Part shown: positions 43,741-52,935 of the stretch, piece after piece
Numbering within the stretch: the stretch's first letter is position 1
Layout of the letters: each line of letters opens with the position of its first letter
Origin: Actinopolyspora mzabensis
GTDB taxonomy: Bacteria > Actinomycetota > Actinomycetes > Mycobacteriales > Pseudonocardiaceae
Length of the DNA: 64,000 nt
Reading direction: 5' to 3'
NCBI RefSeq assembly: GCF_900101095.1
Contig: NZ_FNFM01000010.1
Span: 208,646-272,645, forward strand
Program-made: the position numbers and the translations under genes
The notes under the pieces: model-generated
The model's input: the letters and a program-made list of their open reading frames with translations, nothing else
Databases searched by the model: none
What the model was told of the DNA's origin: nothing

Positions 43741-44742
43741 ATGAGTTGGCTCAGACCGCACCGGCGGCGAGCCGGTACTTCCACAACCGAACAGGGCTGG
43801 TCACCCGAAGAGGTCCGCGGCCTGGAGGATGCGGTCGCCCGGGCCCCCTCAGTGCACAACACCCAGCCCTGGGAGCTGACGGCGAGTGACCGCACGGCTT
43901 TGCTGCGCGAGCGCCCCGACGTAGCGCTTGAACAGCACGACCCGGAAGGCAGGGACCGGCGGCTCTCCTGCGGCGCCGCGGTGACCAACCTGTTCCTCGC
44001 GGTGCGCGAGCTCGGCTGGGCCGCCCTGGTACGCCGAGGACCGGAGGAGAGCGAATCCGACGATCCCCTGCTGGTCGCCACCGTCAGGGCCACGCATCGG
44101 CAACAGCCCTCGGTCGCCGAGGGGCAGCGCTTCCGCGCGATCACTAGGCGCACCAGCTATCGCAGGCCGTTCCACGAACAGCAGCTCCCCCACGTGGCGC
44201 GGGAGGCGTTACTGGCTGCGGGGAACTCCTCCGACGTCCACGCCCGCTGGATAACCGGGATCGAGGAGGCGAGGACCCTTGCCGAGATCCTGGGCTACGC
44301 GGCCCGAGTGCACCGCAAGGACCGCCACTACCAGCGGGAACTGGCCATGTGGCTGACGTCCGGACAGGGCGGGGTGGACCCGGGAGGCGGCATCGCCTCC
44401 GAGGATCTCGGCACCGAGGGAGTGGCCGCCGTAGGCCTCGTCGGTTCGAGCAGCAGGCTTCCCGACGAACGGCAGCTCGCCGAGTGGATGGCGAACGAGT
44501 CGATCATGGTGCTGACCACCGCCACCGACGAACCCGCCGCGCACTTCCGTACCGGTGAAGCCATGCAGTTCGCCTGGCTCACCGCCACCAGCCTGGGGCT
44601 GGTGGCCTCGGTCATCACGCAACCGCTCAACCTCACCGAGGTGCGTGCGGGACTCCGGGACCGGCTCGGACTGCCGGGACCCCCGCACGCGTTGCTCAGG
44701 TTCGGTTACCCCGTTCCGGTGCCGAGTCAGCACCGTTTCTGA
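43741..44742 (+). CDS. Acg family FMN-binding (nitroreductase-like) protein
   Basis: 333 aa from ATG 43741 with AGGGGG upstream. Architecture of mycobacterial Acg proteins (Rv2032, Rv3131): two degenerate nitroreductase half-domains. Visible motifs: ARAPSVHNTQPWEL at the N-terminus, RRLSCGAAVTNLFLAVRELG, FRAITRRTSYRRPF and MQFAWLTATSLGLVASVITQ near the C-terminus. In M. tuberculosis these proteins bind FMN with a lid that blocks catalysis and are induced in dormancy; here no DosR-like site was identified. Function is therefore flavin storage or redox sensing by analogy. Confidence 0.88.
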   Translation: MSWLRPHRRRAGTSTTEQGWSPEEVRGLEDAVARAPSVHNTQPWELTASDRTALLRERPDVALEQHDPEGRDRRLSCGAAVTNLFLAVRELGWAALVRRGPEESESDDPLLVATVRATHRQQPSVAEGQRFRAITRRTSYRRPFHEQQLPHVAREALLAAGNSSDVHARWITGIEEARTLAEILGYAARVHRKDRHYQRELAMWLTSGQGGVDPGGGIASEDLGTEGVAAVGLVGSSSRLPDERQLAEWMANESIMVLTTATDEPAAHFRTGEAMQFAWLTATSLGLVASVITQPLNLTEVRAGLRDRLGLPGPPHALLRFGYPVPVPSQHRF

Positions 44743-44803
44743 GAGTGCCGACGTCTCCTGTCTCAGCTCTGGGCTCTCGTCTCGCGGCCTGGCGAGCCTG
44801 TCT

Positions 44804-45649
44804 TCAGCGTGTCAGACGTCCCACCGCTCCGTACGCGTTCGAGACCTCTATCTCCTCGTGGGCGACCGCGTCCTGGGGGTGCCAGCTAGGCAGCGGTACG
44901 AGTCCGGGATCCACCAGCTCGTAGCCCTGCATCAGTTCGGTTATCTCGTGCGGCGGACGCCATCTCACGGGTGTCGGCGTGCGGGCCATGACCTCCTCGG
45001 CGTCGGCGACCTGCCGTTCGGTGGCCGATATCGCGGAGATGTGCGAGAGCACCAGATAGCTTCCCGCCACACACGCCTCACGGTAGGCGGCGATCACTTC
45101 CAGTGCGGTCCGCTGTTCCGGTACGAACGGCAGCACCGCGACCGCCAGCACTCCCACGGGGCGACTGAAGTCCAGCAGGCCGGCCACCCCGGGAGCGGTG
45201 AATACCGCCTGGGGATCCCGGACATCGGCGAGCGTGATCGTCACGTTGGAGTGTCCGGCTAGTAGCCGCTGTGCGTGTGCCACCGCCACCGGTTCGTGAT
45301 CGACGTAGGCCACCCGGGCCGTCGGATCGAGCGGCCGGGCCACTTCGTGCACGTTGCCGACGGTCGGAATGCCCGAGCCCAGGTCCAGGAACTGGTCGAT
45401 CCCCTGCGCCGACAGGTACGCGACCGCGCGTCCCAGGAAGGCCCGGTTGGCCCGCGCGTACTCGCGAGCGTGCGGCATCGCGGCCGATCCGGCCTCGGCC
45501 GCCTCACGGTCGGCCGCGAAGTTGGTGGATCCGCCCAGGTAGTAGTCGTACATCCGGGCCGCGTTCGGTATGTCCGTCTGCGCTTCCTCCGGAGGCGGAG
45601 CGAACGAGCTGAACGGAACCGATTCCCGCGAATCCTCGTACTGGTCCAT
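44804..45649 (-). CDS. DUF574-type SAM-dependent methyltransferase (PF04672)
   Basis: 281 aa from ATG 45649, with GAGGAAGC just upstream. Typical actinomycete family: [58 protein letters not shown] (SAM motif), [18 protein letters not shown], and the end [15 protein letters not shown]. Members are numerous in streptomycetes; substrates are unknown, and many sit near secondary metabolite or regulatory genes. Here it is divergent from the ribonucleotide reductase unit. Confidence 0.9.
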   Translation of the reverse strand: MDQYEDSRESVPFSSFAPPPEEAQTDIPNAARMYDYYLGGSTNFAADREAAEAGSAAMPHAREYARANRAFLGRAVAYLSAQGIDQFLDLGSGIPTVGNVHEVARPLDPTARVAYVDHEPVAVAHAQRLLAGHSNVTITLADVRDPQAVFTAPGVAGLLDFSRPVGVLAVAVLPFVPEQRTALEVIAAYREACVAGSYLVLSHISAISATERQVADAEEVMARTPTPVRWRPPHEITELMQGYELVDPGLVPLPSWHPQDAVAHEEIEVSNAYGAVGRLTR

Positions 45650-45857
45650 CCCGCTTCCTCCGGAGTACTGCCACGTTCGAGTTGCCGAGAATACGGGCAA
45701 CGTTACGCCTTCCGAATCCGGGCCACAGCAGTAGACCGGGGGCCGTTCCTTTCATCTCAAGGCCGTGCCAGCATCGCCCGTGGTGCGTGCTTCCGCCTCC
45801 CGGTAGCCGGGCAGTTGAAGTTCGGCAACCCATGTGGGGGTCGTGTAGATCCAAAAG

Positions 45858-45878
45858 ATCAACATGTAGTGTGTTGAT
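45858..45878 (+). promoter_or_regulatory. Candidate NrdR box
   Basis: ATCAACA (45858-45864) and TGTTGAT (45872-45878) flank a 7-nt centre (tgtagtg). Read on the other strand the core is CACACTACATGTTG, similar to actinobacterial NrdR boxes. It is just upstream of the riboswitch and overlaps a possible -10 element TAGTGT. NrdR boxes normally come in pairs; a second one was not found, so this is tentative. Confidence 0.4.
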
Positions 45879-45880
45879 GT

Positions 45881-46085
45881 CGACGGTTCACCGATTTCGA
45901 ACGATTCGGTGTGCCAACAGGGAACCCGGTGCGAGTCCGGGACTGCCCCGCAGCGGTAAACGGGAACGAACGCCGTGCCACCCCAGGGTGGGTAACGCAC
46001 TGGACGCCACTGGTCCGGGAAGCGACGGTTATCAGGACCGGCGGTCGAGCCGCCGGAAGCCCGTGAGTCCGAAGACCTGCCGTCG
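45881..46085 (+). promoter_or_regulatory. Cobalamin (B12) riboswitch
   Basis: P1 is formed by CGACGG (45881-45886) and CCGTCG (46080-46085). Between them lie the conserved core blocks: GTGCCAACAGGGAA, CCGGTGCGAGTCCGGGACTG, CCCCGCAGCGGTAAA, GCCACTGG, GGGAAGCGACGG, and the B12-box-like AGTCCGAAGACCTGCC. It lies in the leader of nrdA. Adenosylcobalamin binding should turn the operon off, letting a B12-dependent class II reductase encoded elsewhere take over, as known for Streptomyces nrdAB. Confidence 0.93.
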
Positions 46086-46087
46086 AT

Positions 46088-46107
46088 GCGCGCACGCCCG
46101 TGCGCGC
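46088..46107 (+). terminator. Hairpin directly after the riboswitch (expression platform)
   Basis: GCGCGCAC (46088-46095) and GTGCGCGC (46100-46107) form a perfect 8-bp stem with a 4-nt loop, starting two bases after P1 of the riboswitch. It could act as an intrinsic or Rho-assisted terminator whose formation depends on P1. Confidence 0.5.
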
Positions 46108-46239
46108 CGTCCGCGGCCTCGAGGGAGGGTCCGCGCGAACTCGGCCGGACGCGTGCCGCAATTCGGTGCCGTGTCCCGCGGACCTCGTGTGTTCCCGCCC
46201 GGTCCGGGCATCGGTTCGAACTCGCGAGGAGAGTGCACC

Positions 46240-48717
46240 GTGACTCGAGCGTCCGACGCTGTCGTGTCTTCCGCCGCCCCCGACATCCGTCTCAGCGGCC
46301 CGACCGGGGAATCGGAACCACTGAACTGGGACAGGGTGGCCACAGTGGTGGAACAGGCCTGTGCCGGGCTGGCCGACGTGTCCGCCGAACACGTGCTGCG
46401 CGAGGTGCGGCGCAATCTCTACGACGGCATCTCACCCGACGAGTTGGCGAGCGCGCTGATCATGGCCGCCCGCACGCTCGTCGAAGCCGAACCGAACTAC
46501 TCGCTGGTCACCGCCCGGCTGTTGCTGGACGACCTGCGTCGTGAAGCCCTCAGCTTCCTGGCGGGGCAGCAGCGGGAGGCCGACCAGGAAGAGATGCGGC
46601 ACCACTATCCGGACTACTTCGCCCGCTACGTGCGGCACGGCATCGAGATCGGCCGGCTCGATCCGCGGCTCGGCGAGTTCGACCTCGAACAGCTCGGCGC
46701 CGCGCTGCGCCCGGAGCGCGACACGCTGTTCGACTTCCTCGGGCTGCGCACCCTTTACGATCGCTACCTGCTGCACGCCGGGGGAGCGCGTTACGAGCTG
46801 CCGCAGGCGTTCTTCATGCGGGTGGCCATGGGCCTGGCGCTGGAGGAGCACGATCGCGGCCGTCGCGCCGTGGAGTTCTACGAGCTGCTCTCGGCGATGG
46901 ACTTCATGTGCTCCACCCCGACCCTGTTCAACGCGGGAACCACTCGTCCCCAGCTGTCGTCCTGCTTCCTGACCACCGTCGACGACGACCTGCGGCACAT
47001 CTTTCACTCGATCGGCAACAACGCCAAGCTGTCCAAGTACGCCGGAGGACTGGGCAACGACTGGACGCCGGTACGCGGCATCGGTGCCCACATCAACGGC
47101 ACCAACGGGCAGTCCCAGGGCGTGGTGCCGTTCCTCAAGATCGCCAACGACACCGCAGTGGCGGTCAACCAGGGTGGCAAGCGCAAGGGAGCGGTGTGCG
47201 CCTATCTGGAGACCTGGCACATCGACATCGAGGAGTTCCTCGACCTGCGCAAGAACACCGGTGACGACCGCAGGCGCACCCACGACATGAACACCGCGAA
47301 CTGGGTTCCGGACGAGTTCCTCCGGCGGGTCGAGGCCGACGGCACCTGGACGTTGTTCTCCCCCGACGAGGTCGGTGAACTGCACGACCTCTACGGCACG
47401 GAGTTCGCCGAGCGCTACCGCGAGTACGAACGCGCCGCCGAACGCGGTGAGCTGAAGGTCCACCGCAAGGTGGGGGCGGTGGACCTGTGGCGCCGGATGC
47501 TGACCATGCTGTTCGAGACCGGCCACCCGTGGATCACCTTCAAGGATCCCTGCAACCTGCGCTCCCCGCAGCAGCACGCCGGTGTGGTGCACTCCTCCAA
47601 CCTGTGCACCGAGATCACGCTCAACACCGACCGGGACGAGGTCGCGGTGTGCAATCTGGGGTCGATCAACCTCGCCAACCACGTCACCGCCGACGGCATC
47701 GATCGCGAGCGGTTGGAACGCACCACCCGGACGGCCGTGCGCATGCTCGACAACGTCATCGACATCAACCTCTACACGATTCCGGAGGCGCGCGACTCCA
47801 ACACGCGGCACCGGCCGGTCGGCCTGGGGGTAATGGGGCTGACCGACGCGCTGTTCCAGCGTCGCATCCCGATGTCCTCACAGCGGGCCGTGGAGTTCGC
47901 CGACCGGAGCATGGAGGAGATCAGCTACCACGCGATCTCCGCCTCCTCGGACCTGGCGCACGAACGCGGCCGCTACGAATCGTTCGAGGGCTCACTGTGG
48001 AGCCGGGGCATCCTGCCGCTGGACTCGCTGGAACTGCTGCGGCGCGAACGCGACGGTGACGTGGAGCTGTCGACCTCCTCGACGCTGGACTGGCAGTCGC
48101 TGCGGGAGAAGGTGCGGCGGCGGGGAATGCGCAACTCCAACGTGATGGCGATCGCCCCCACCGCCACGATCTCCAACATCTGCGGCGTCGGGCAGTCCGT
48201 CGAGCCGCTCTACCGCAACCTCTACGTCAAGTCGAACATGTCCGGTGACTTCACGGTGGTCAACCCCTATCTGGTCGCCGACCTGAAACGGGCGGGGTTG
48301 TGGGACCGGCGCATGGTGGCCGACCTGAAGTACCACGACGGTGCGCTGGGGCCGATCGAGCGGATACCGGAGGAACTCAAGGAGCTCTACGCCACGGCAT
48401 TCGAGATCGGTTCGGACCGGCTCATCGAGGCGGCGGCTCGCAGGCAGAAGTGGATCGACCAGGCTCAGTCGCTGAACCTGTACCTGGCGCGGCCGAGCGG
48501 GCGCGAACTCGACCGGCAGTACCGCGACGCGTGGCGCAAAGGGCTCAAGACCACCTACTACCTGCGCTCCAGCAGCGCCTCGGACGTGGAGAAGAGCACG
48601 CTGCGCGGCACCGACGGCAAGCTCAACGCCGTCTCGCCCACCGTGCTCCCCGCCGATACATCCTCCGACGCGGCGACCTGCGCGGTGGAGGACACCGAGT
48701 GCGAGGTCTGCCAGTGA
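46240..48717 (+). CDS. nrdA: Ribonucleoside-diphosphate reductase, alpha subunit (class I)
   Basis: 825 aa from GTG 46240, with GAGGAGA about 8 nt upstream. Reduces ribonucleotides to deoxyribonucleotides. An ATP-cone-like N-terminal domain ([40 protein letters not shown]) lacks the usual VxKRDG hairpin. The barrel has the redox cysteine Cys242 in [12 protein letters not shown], the active-site [11 protein letters not shown], the partner cysteine in CNLGSINL, and [20 protein letters not shown]. The C-terminus ends CEVCQ, the swinging CxxC that takes electrons from thioredoxin or glutaredoxin. nrdB follows after 167 nt. The cobalamin riboswitch lies in its leader. Confidence 0.95.
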   Translation: MTRASDAVVSSAAPDIRLSGPTGESEPLNWDRVATVVEQACAGLADVSAEHVLREVRRNLYDGISPDELASALIMAARTLVEAEPNYSLVTARLLLDDLRREALSFLAGQQREADQEEMRHHYPDYFARYVRHGIEIGRLDPRLGEFDLEQLGAALRPERDTLFDFLGLRTLYDRYLLHAGGARYELPQAFFMRVAMGLALEEHDRGRRAVEFYELLSAMDFMCSTPTLFNAGTTRPQLSSCFLTTVDDDLRHIFHSIGNNAKLSKYAGGLGNDWTPVRGIGAHINGTNGQSQGVVPFLKIANDTAVAVNQGGKRKGAVCAYLETWHIDIEEFLDLRKNTGDDRRRTHDMNTANWVPDEFLRRVEADGTWTLFSPDEVGELHDLYGTEFAERYREYERAAERGELKVHRKVGAVDLWRRMLTMLFETGHPWITFKDPCNLRSPQQHAGVVHSSNLCTEITLNTDRDEVAVCNLGSINLANHVTADGIDRERLERTTRTAVRMLDNVIDINLYTIPEARDSNTRHRPVGLGVMGLTDALFQRRIPMSSQRAVEFADRSMEEISYHAISASSDLAHERGRYESFEGSLWSRGILPLDSLELLRRERDGDVELSTSSTLDWQSLREKVRRRGMRNSNVMAIAPTATISNICGVGQSVEPLYRNLYVKSNMSGDFTVVNPYLVADLKRAGLWDRRMVADLKYHDGALGPIERIPEELKELYATAFEIGSDRLIEAAARRQKWIDQAQSLNLYLARPSGRELDRQYRDAWRKGLKTTYYLRSSSASDVEKSTLRGTDGKLNAVSPTVLPADTSSDAATCAVEDTECEVCQ

Positions 48718-48884
48718 CCTCGTGCTCCGGGAGTACGACCTTCGGAGAACGCGGCGGGAAACGACCGTCCGGGAAACACCACTCAGCCACCCCAGAAGTT
48801 CCGAAGCGCTCGGCTGGAACGCCGGGCCCGCGAGCGGACCGAACAGCTCCGCCGCGATCAAGCACAGGAGGACCGGAAACCAGT

Positions 48885-49976
48885 ATGACCTCGCTGAACG
48901 TGCCGGAAACCGCCGTCAGCCCCGACACGAGCGGACTCGGGGAGATCGACCGTTCCGGCTCCCGGGTCGACGCGGCCGACAAAGCGATGATCAACTCCCG
49001 CGCCGACGTCAACCAGCTGCTGCCGTTGAAGTACGGCTGGGCCTGGGACAAGTACCTTGCCGGGTGCAACAACCACTGGATGCCCACCGAGGTGTCCATG
49101 CAGGCCGACATCGCGCTGTGGAAGTCCCCGGACGGGCTCACCGACGACGAGCGGTTGATGCTCAAGCGCAACCTCGGCTTCTTCGCCACCGCCGAGTCCC
49201 TGGTCGCCAACAACGTGGTGCTGGCGGTGTACCGGCACATCACCAATCCGGAGTGCAGGCAGTACCTGCTCCGACAGGCGTTCGAGGAGGCGGTGCACAC
49301 CCACACCTTCCAGTACATCTGCGAGAGCCTGGGGCTCGACGAGGGCGAGCTGTTCAACATGTACCGCGAGGTTCCGTCCATCTCGGACAAGGACTCGTGG
49401 GCGCTGCGGTACACCAGGAACCTGGAGAACCCCGACTTCGCCACCGGAACGCCCGAGGCCGATCAGGCTTTTCTGCGCGACCTGGTGGCGTTCTACGTGA
49501 TCTTCGAGGGGATGTGGTTCTACACCGGCTTCGCGCAGATCCTGTCGCTGGGGCGCAGGAACAAGATGGTCGGCATCGCCGAGCAGTACCAGTACATCCT
49601 CCGGGACGAGTCGATCCACCTCAACTTCGGGATCGACTGCATCAACCGGATCAAGCTGGAGAATCCGTGGCTGTGGACCCCGGAGTTCCAGGAGGAAGTG
49701 CGTACGATGCTGCGCGAGGCCTGCGAGCTCGAGGTGGCCTACGGCCGCGAGACCATGCCGCGAGGCATGCTCGGGCTCAGCGCCGAACTGTGCACCGAGT
49801 ACATGCGTTTCATCACCAACCGCCGCTGCTCCCAGCTCGGCCTGGAACCGGTCTTCGACGAGACCGAGAACCCGTTCCCCTGGATGTCGGAGGCCGTCGA
49901 CCTCAAGAAGGAGAAGAACTTCTTCGAGACGCGGGTGACCGAGTACCAGTCCGGAGCGGCGCTGGAGTGGGACTGA
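48885..49976 (+). CDS. nrdB: Ribonucleoside-diphosphate reductase, beta subunit, class Ic-like
   Basis: 363 aa from ATG 48885 (AGGAGG 12 nt upstream). Ferritin-like R2 protein. Metal ligands by alignment: Glu104 ([12 protein letters not shown]), Glu135 and His138 ([12 protein letters not shown]), Glu208 (VIFEGMWFY), Glu242 and His245 (RDESIHLNF). The tyrosyl-radical position is Phe142 rather than Tyr, and the first ligand is Glu rather than Asp. Both are hallmarks of class Ic enzymes such as that of Chlamydia trachomatis, which use a Mn(IV)/Fe(III) cofactor in place of a tyrosyl radical. Assignment to class Ic rests on these residues. A strong hairpin follows. Confidence 0.94.
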   Translation: MTSLNVPETAVSPDTSGLGEIDRSGSRVDAADKAMINSRADVNQLLPLKYGWAWDKYLAGCNNHWMPTEVSMQADIALWKSPDGLTDDERLMLKRNLGFFATAESLVANNVVLAVYRHITNPECRQYLLRQAFEEAVHTHTFQYICESLGLDEGELFNMYREVPSISDKDSWALRYTRNLENPDFATGTPEADQAFLRDLVAFYVIFEGMWFYTGFAQILSLGRRNKMVGIAEQYQYILRDESIHLNFGIDCINRIKLENPWLWTPEFQEEVRTMLREACELEVAYGRETMPRGMLGLSAELCTEYMRFITNRRCSQLGLEPVFDETENPFPWMSEAVDLKKEKNFFETRVTEYQSGAALEWD

Positions 49977-49991
49977 CCGGAGTTCGTCGAG

Positions 49992-50033
49992 CGGCCGGAA
50001 CCGCCGGGCCGGGGCGCCCGACGGTTCCGGCCG
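49992..50033 (+). terminator. Terminator of nrdAB
   Basis: CGGCCGGAACCG (49992-50003) and CGGTTCCGGCCG (50022-50033) form a perfect 12-bp stem with an 18-nt loop, 16 nt after the nrdB stop codon. Confidence 0.75.
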
Positions 50034-50121
50034 TTACCTCGCTGAGCTTCTCCTCTCGTGCCGACCGAGCGGCTCGGGTCTTGCCGGAGCCGGAACAGTC
50101 GGGCCGACCGGCGAACTTCGA

Positions 50122-50751
50122 TCAGCAGTCGTCGAGCATGTTCGACAGCGCGTTCTGCTCGGCCGAGTCGACACTCAGGCCCCAGACGTGCTTCACGTTG
50201 ATCCAGCTGCGCGCGTACACGCAGTGGTAGCCGGTGTTGGAGGGCTGCCACGCCGCCGGGTCGGCGTCGCTCTTGCTCATGTTGGAGGTGCCGGACACCG
50301 CGATCAGCTGCTGGCTGTTCAGGTCGTTGGCGAAGTTCTCGCGTTCCGCGTCGCTCCAGCTCGAGGTGCCGGAGCGCCAGGACTCGGCGAGCGGGACCAC
50401 GTGGTCGATGTGCACCTCGCTGGGGTCGCTCACCCACCGCTGGTCGTAGACGCTGTACCAGCTCCCCGAGTCCGGGTAGCAGTCCGAGCCGACGGAGACG
50501 CCGCTGCCGTCCCGTCGCAGCACGGTCTCCCGGGTGTCACAGTTGCCCGACTGGCTCGACCAGTGCGGGAACCTGTCCCGGTCGTAGCCGCTCATGGAGC
50601 CCTCGGCACTCACCGTGAGCTCGGCGAGCTGCTGCCGGGCGGTGGATTCGCCGGGCGGGTCGGGTGGATAGGCGGCGGCGGTTCCCGCCGAGGCGAGCAG
50701 CAGTGTTCCCGTGGATAACGCGGTGGTCAACGCGATCAGTAACCGTCGCAC
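50122..50751 (-). CDS. Secreted HNH endonuclease family protein (DUF1524-like)
   Basis: 209 aa from GTG 50751, with GAGGAG 7 nt upstream; the in-frame GTG or ATG further up would break the signal peptide. Signal sequence VRRLLIALTTALSTGTLLLA with cleavage near ASAGTAAA-YPP. The mature protein has the His-Asp-His region VHIDHVVPLAESWRSG, ANDLNSQQLIAVSGTSNMSK, and SDADPAAWQP typical of GmrSD C-terminal/DUF1524 HNH nucleases. Four cysteines suggest disulfides outside the cell. Probable nutrient-scavenging nuclease; convergent with nrdB. Confidence 0.88.
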   Translation of the reverse strand: MRRLLIALTTALSTGTLLLASAGTAAAYPPDPPGESTARQQLAELTVSAEGSMSGYDRDRFPHWSSQSGNCDTRETVLRRDGSGVSVGSDCYPDSGSWYSVYDQRWVSDPSEVHIDHVVPLAESWRSGTSSWSDAERENFANDLNSQQLIAVSGTSNMSKSDADPAAWQPSNTGYHCVYARSWINVKHVWGLSVDSAEQNALSNMLDDC

Positions 50752-50975
50752 GGTCGTTCTCCTCACGTGCTGGAGTGAGTGGACCTCAGCAGCGTGCCAA
50801 GCGAGGGTCAACACCGGTCAATACCGCGGTGAAGAACCGATGATTTCGAGAGGCCGTCCGTGGTGAATTCCGCATCGGACGGACCACCGGCTTCGTCCTT
50901 CCGGAGGAGTCGGAGCGCGGGACGCGCCGAGTTCGACGTTCCGGCGCCGAAAAACCGTCCTGTTGACGCGCCGCC

Positions 50976-51752
50976 TTAGGGGAGCGTGATCTCCAGCTCC
51001 TCGTCCGCGAGCACTACATCGCCGGAGAAGCACTCGGCCGCCTCCCTACGGGACCTCTCCCGGTCGTTGCCCGGCCAGAAGTGGCTCAGCAGCAGCTTTC
51101 GCGCCGCGGCCTCCCCGGCGATCCGCCCCGCCTCCGCGGACGTCAGATCGTGCCGCACGGCGGTGTCCGTCGGCGGGACACCTTCGTGCTGGTGACGGTC
51201 GGTCGCTTCCGCGATGAGGAGGTCCGCCTCCCGCGCGAGCGCGGCGAGATCCGTCGAGGGGCCGGTATCGCCCGTGTAAGCGAGCACGAACTCGTCACAG
51301 CTCAGGCGAACCCCCGCGTTGGGGACGAAGTGGGGCAGGCTCCTGGATTCGAGGCGGAAAGGCCCCACCGAATACTTCTCGGCGGGGAGCGGATGTGGTT
51401 CGAATACCCGGCTCAGCGGTTCGGTGTAACCTTCCTCGAACTCGCACAGCCGTTCCCACACTCCCTCGGCCGCGTACAGCGGTATCGCCGCACCGTCGCG
51501 CTCGCCGAACCAGCGGGCGCGGAACAGACCGTGCACATCGACCATGTGGTCCGGGTGCCGGTGGGTGACGATCAAAGCGTCCACACCGGACGCTGTCGTG
51601 TTTCCCAGCAGCCGCAACAACCCGGGCAGTGTTCCGTAGCCCAGGTCCAGCACCACGCGGAAACCCGCGTGTTCCAGCAGGAAACCGCTGCAGGCCCGGC
51701 CCGGTTCCGGCCAAGCACCGCAACTGCCGAGTACCACCAACCGCGATGTCAC
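50976..51752 (-). CDS. MBL-fold metal-dependent hydrolase
   Basis: 258 aa from GTG 51752. Metallo-beta-lactamase fold of the RNase Z-like type: the metal motif VTHRHPDHMVD (HxHxDH), SLPHFVPNAG, LAYTGDTGPSTDLAAL, EATDRHQHEG and LLLSHFWPGND. The N-terminus LVVLGSCGAWPEPGRACSGF is typical of single-domain actinobacterial members annotated as cyclic-nucleotide- or tRNA-processing-like hydrolases; the substrate is unknown. It is divergent from the epimerase gene, with starts 98 nt apart. Confidence 0.87.
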   Translation of the reverse strand: MTSRLVVLGSCGAWPEPGRACSGFLLEHAGFRVVLDLGYGTLPGLLRLLGNTTASGVDALIVTHRHPDHMVDVHGLFRARWFGERDGAAIPLYAAEGVWERLCEFEEGYTEPLSRVFEPHPLPAEKYSVGPFRLESRSLPHFVPNAGVRLSCDEFVLAYTGDTGPSTDLAALAREADLLIAEATDRHQHEGVPPTDTAVRHDLTSAEAGRIAGEAAARKLLLSHFWPGNDRERSRREAAECFSGDVVLADEELEITLP

Positions 51753-51850
51753 AGCTTCAACCTACTCCGCGACAGGCGAGTCCGAGCTGCTGGTTTTCGC
51801 CGGAAGCGATTCATCTGGAGAAATCGGAGCCCGTGGGCCATGTTGGACAC

Positions 51851-52843
51851 ATGCGGATTCTCGTGCTCGGTGGAACGGTGTTCGTCTCCCACGCGATCGC
51901 GGCTGAAGCGGTTCGGCGGGGCCACGAAGTCAGCTGTGCGGCTCGGGGAACCTCTGGAGCGGCGCCTCCCGGCGCCACCCTGCTTCCGGTGGATCGTGAT
52001 GCGCCCGGTGAGATCGAGCGACTCGCGGGGAGAGGTTTCGACGCCGTGATCGACGTCGCCACCCACGATCTCGGCTGGGTGCGGGACGCACTGCGGGCAC
52101 TGGCCGAAACCGCCGGTCACTGGACCTTCGTCTCTACGATCAATGTTTATGCCGACACCGCGACGCAGTACCAGACGACCGAGGGCGCGCTGCTGGAACC
52201 GGTCACCGAGCCCCGGCGGTCGACCGGAGGGCAACTCACCCCGGAAATCTATGGCGGCATAAAAGTCGCCTCGGAGAACGCCGTGCGCGAGGCCGTCGGG
52301 GACCGGGCCCTGGTGGTGCGTCCGGGACTGATCACCGGTCCCGGTGACAACATGGATCGGTTCGGTTACTGGCCCGCCCGCTTCGCGCGGGGCGGGCGAG
52401 TGGTCGTCCCGGACGTTCCGGAACAACCGATCCAGCACCTCGACGTGCGCGATCTGGCCGAGTGGGTCGTGAATGCGGGGGAGCGGGGGATCACCGGCAC
52501 CCACGACGCCGTCGGACCGATCCGCACGCTCGACTCCGTGCTGGGCGAGATCGCGGAGCTCGCCGGAACCGCCGATGTCGAGCAGGTGCCGGTCACGCCG
52601 GGGAAACTGCTGGAGGCGGGAATAGCGCACTGGGAGGGGCCGCGCTCACTGCCGCTGTGGGCGCCGAGTTCGCACTACGGCGTCGTCACGCACGACCCCG
52701 CACCGGCAGCGGCCGACGGATTGGTGACCAGGCCACTGGCCGACACTGTGCGGGCAGCGTTGGCCGAGGAACGGGCACGCGGACTGCATCGCCCGCGCAA
52801 ATCCGGTCTCACACCGGCAGTGGAGGCCGAACTGTTGTGCTGA
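51851..52843 (+). CDS. NAD-dependent epimerase/dehydratase family protein
   Basis: 330 aa from ATG 51851. Short-chain dehydrogenase fold with a slightly degenerate nucleotide motif (ILVLGGTVFVSHAIAAEAVR), TFVSTINVYAD and the catalytic pair in YGGIKVASE (Tyr-x3-Lys). The middle part LVVRPGLITGPGDNMDRFGY and DVRDLAEWVV are typical of this epimerase group. Substrate unknown. A strong bidirectional terminator separates it from the convergent tctA gene. Confidence 0.9.
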   Translation: MRILVLGGTVFVSHAIAAEAVRRGHEVSCAARGTSGAAPPGATLLPVDRDAPGEIERLAGRGFDAVIDVATHDLGWVRDALRALAETAGHWTFVSTINVYADTATQYQTTEGALLEPVTEPRRSTGGQLTPEIYGGIKVASENAVREAVGDRALVVRPGLITGPGDNMDRFGYWPARFARGGRVVVPDVPEQPIQHLDVRDLAEWVVNAGERGITGTHDAVGPIRTLDSVLGEIAELAGTADVEQVPVTPGKLLEAGIAHWEGPRSLPLWAPSSHYGVVTHDPAPAAADGLVTRPLADTVRAALAEERARGLHRPRKSGLTPAVEAELLC

Positions 52844-52880
52844 TCCGCTGCCCCGGCAGGCAATGGTTTCGTTCGTGAAC

Positions 52881-52925
52881 CGGGAGGTGCGTTTCCGGGG
52901 CAGTGTTCCGGAAACGCACCTCCCG
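52881..52925. terminator. Bidirectional terminator, 18-bp perfect stem
   Basis: CGGGAGGTGCGTTTCCGG (52881-52898) and CCGGAAACGCACCTCCCG (52908-52925) form a perfect stem with a 9-nt loop between the convergent epimerase and tctA genes. Confidence 0.85.
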
Positions 52926-52935
52926 AAAGCCCTCG

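Noticed and set aside
46432..47811. Open frame of 459 codons antisense to nrdA
   Set aside because: A shadow of the reductase gene; no motifs and no ribosome site.
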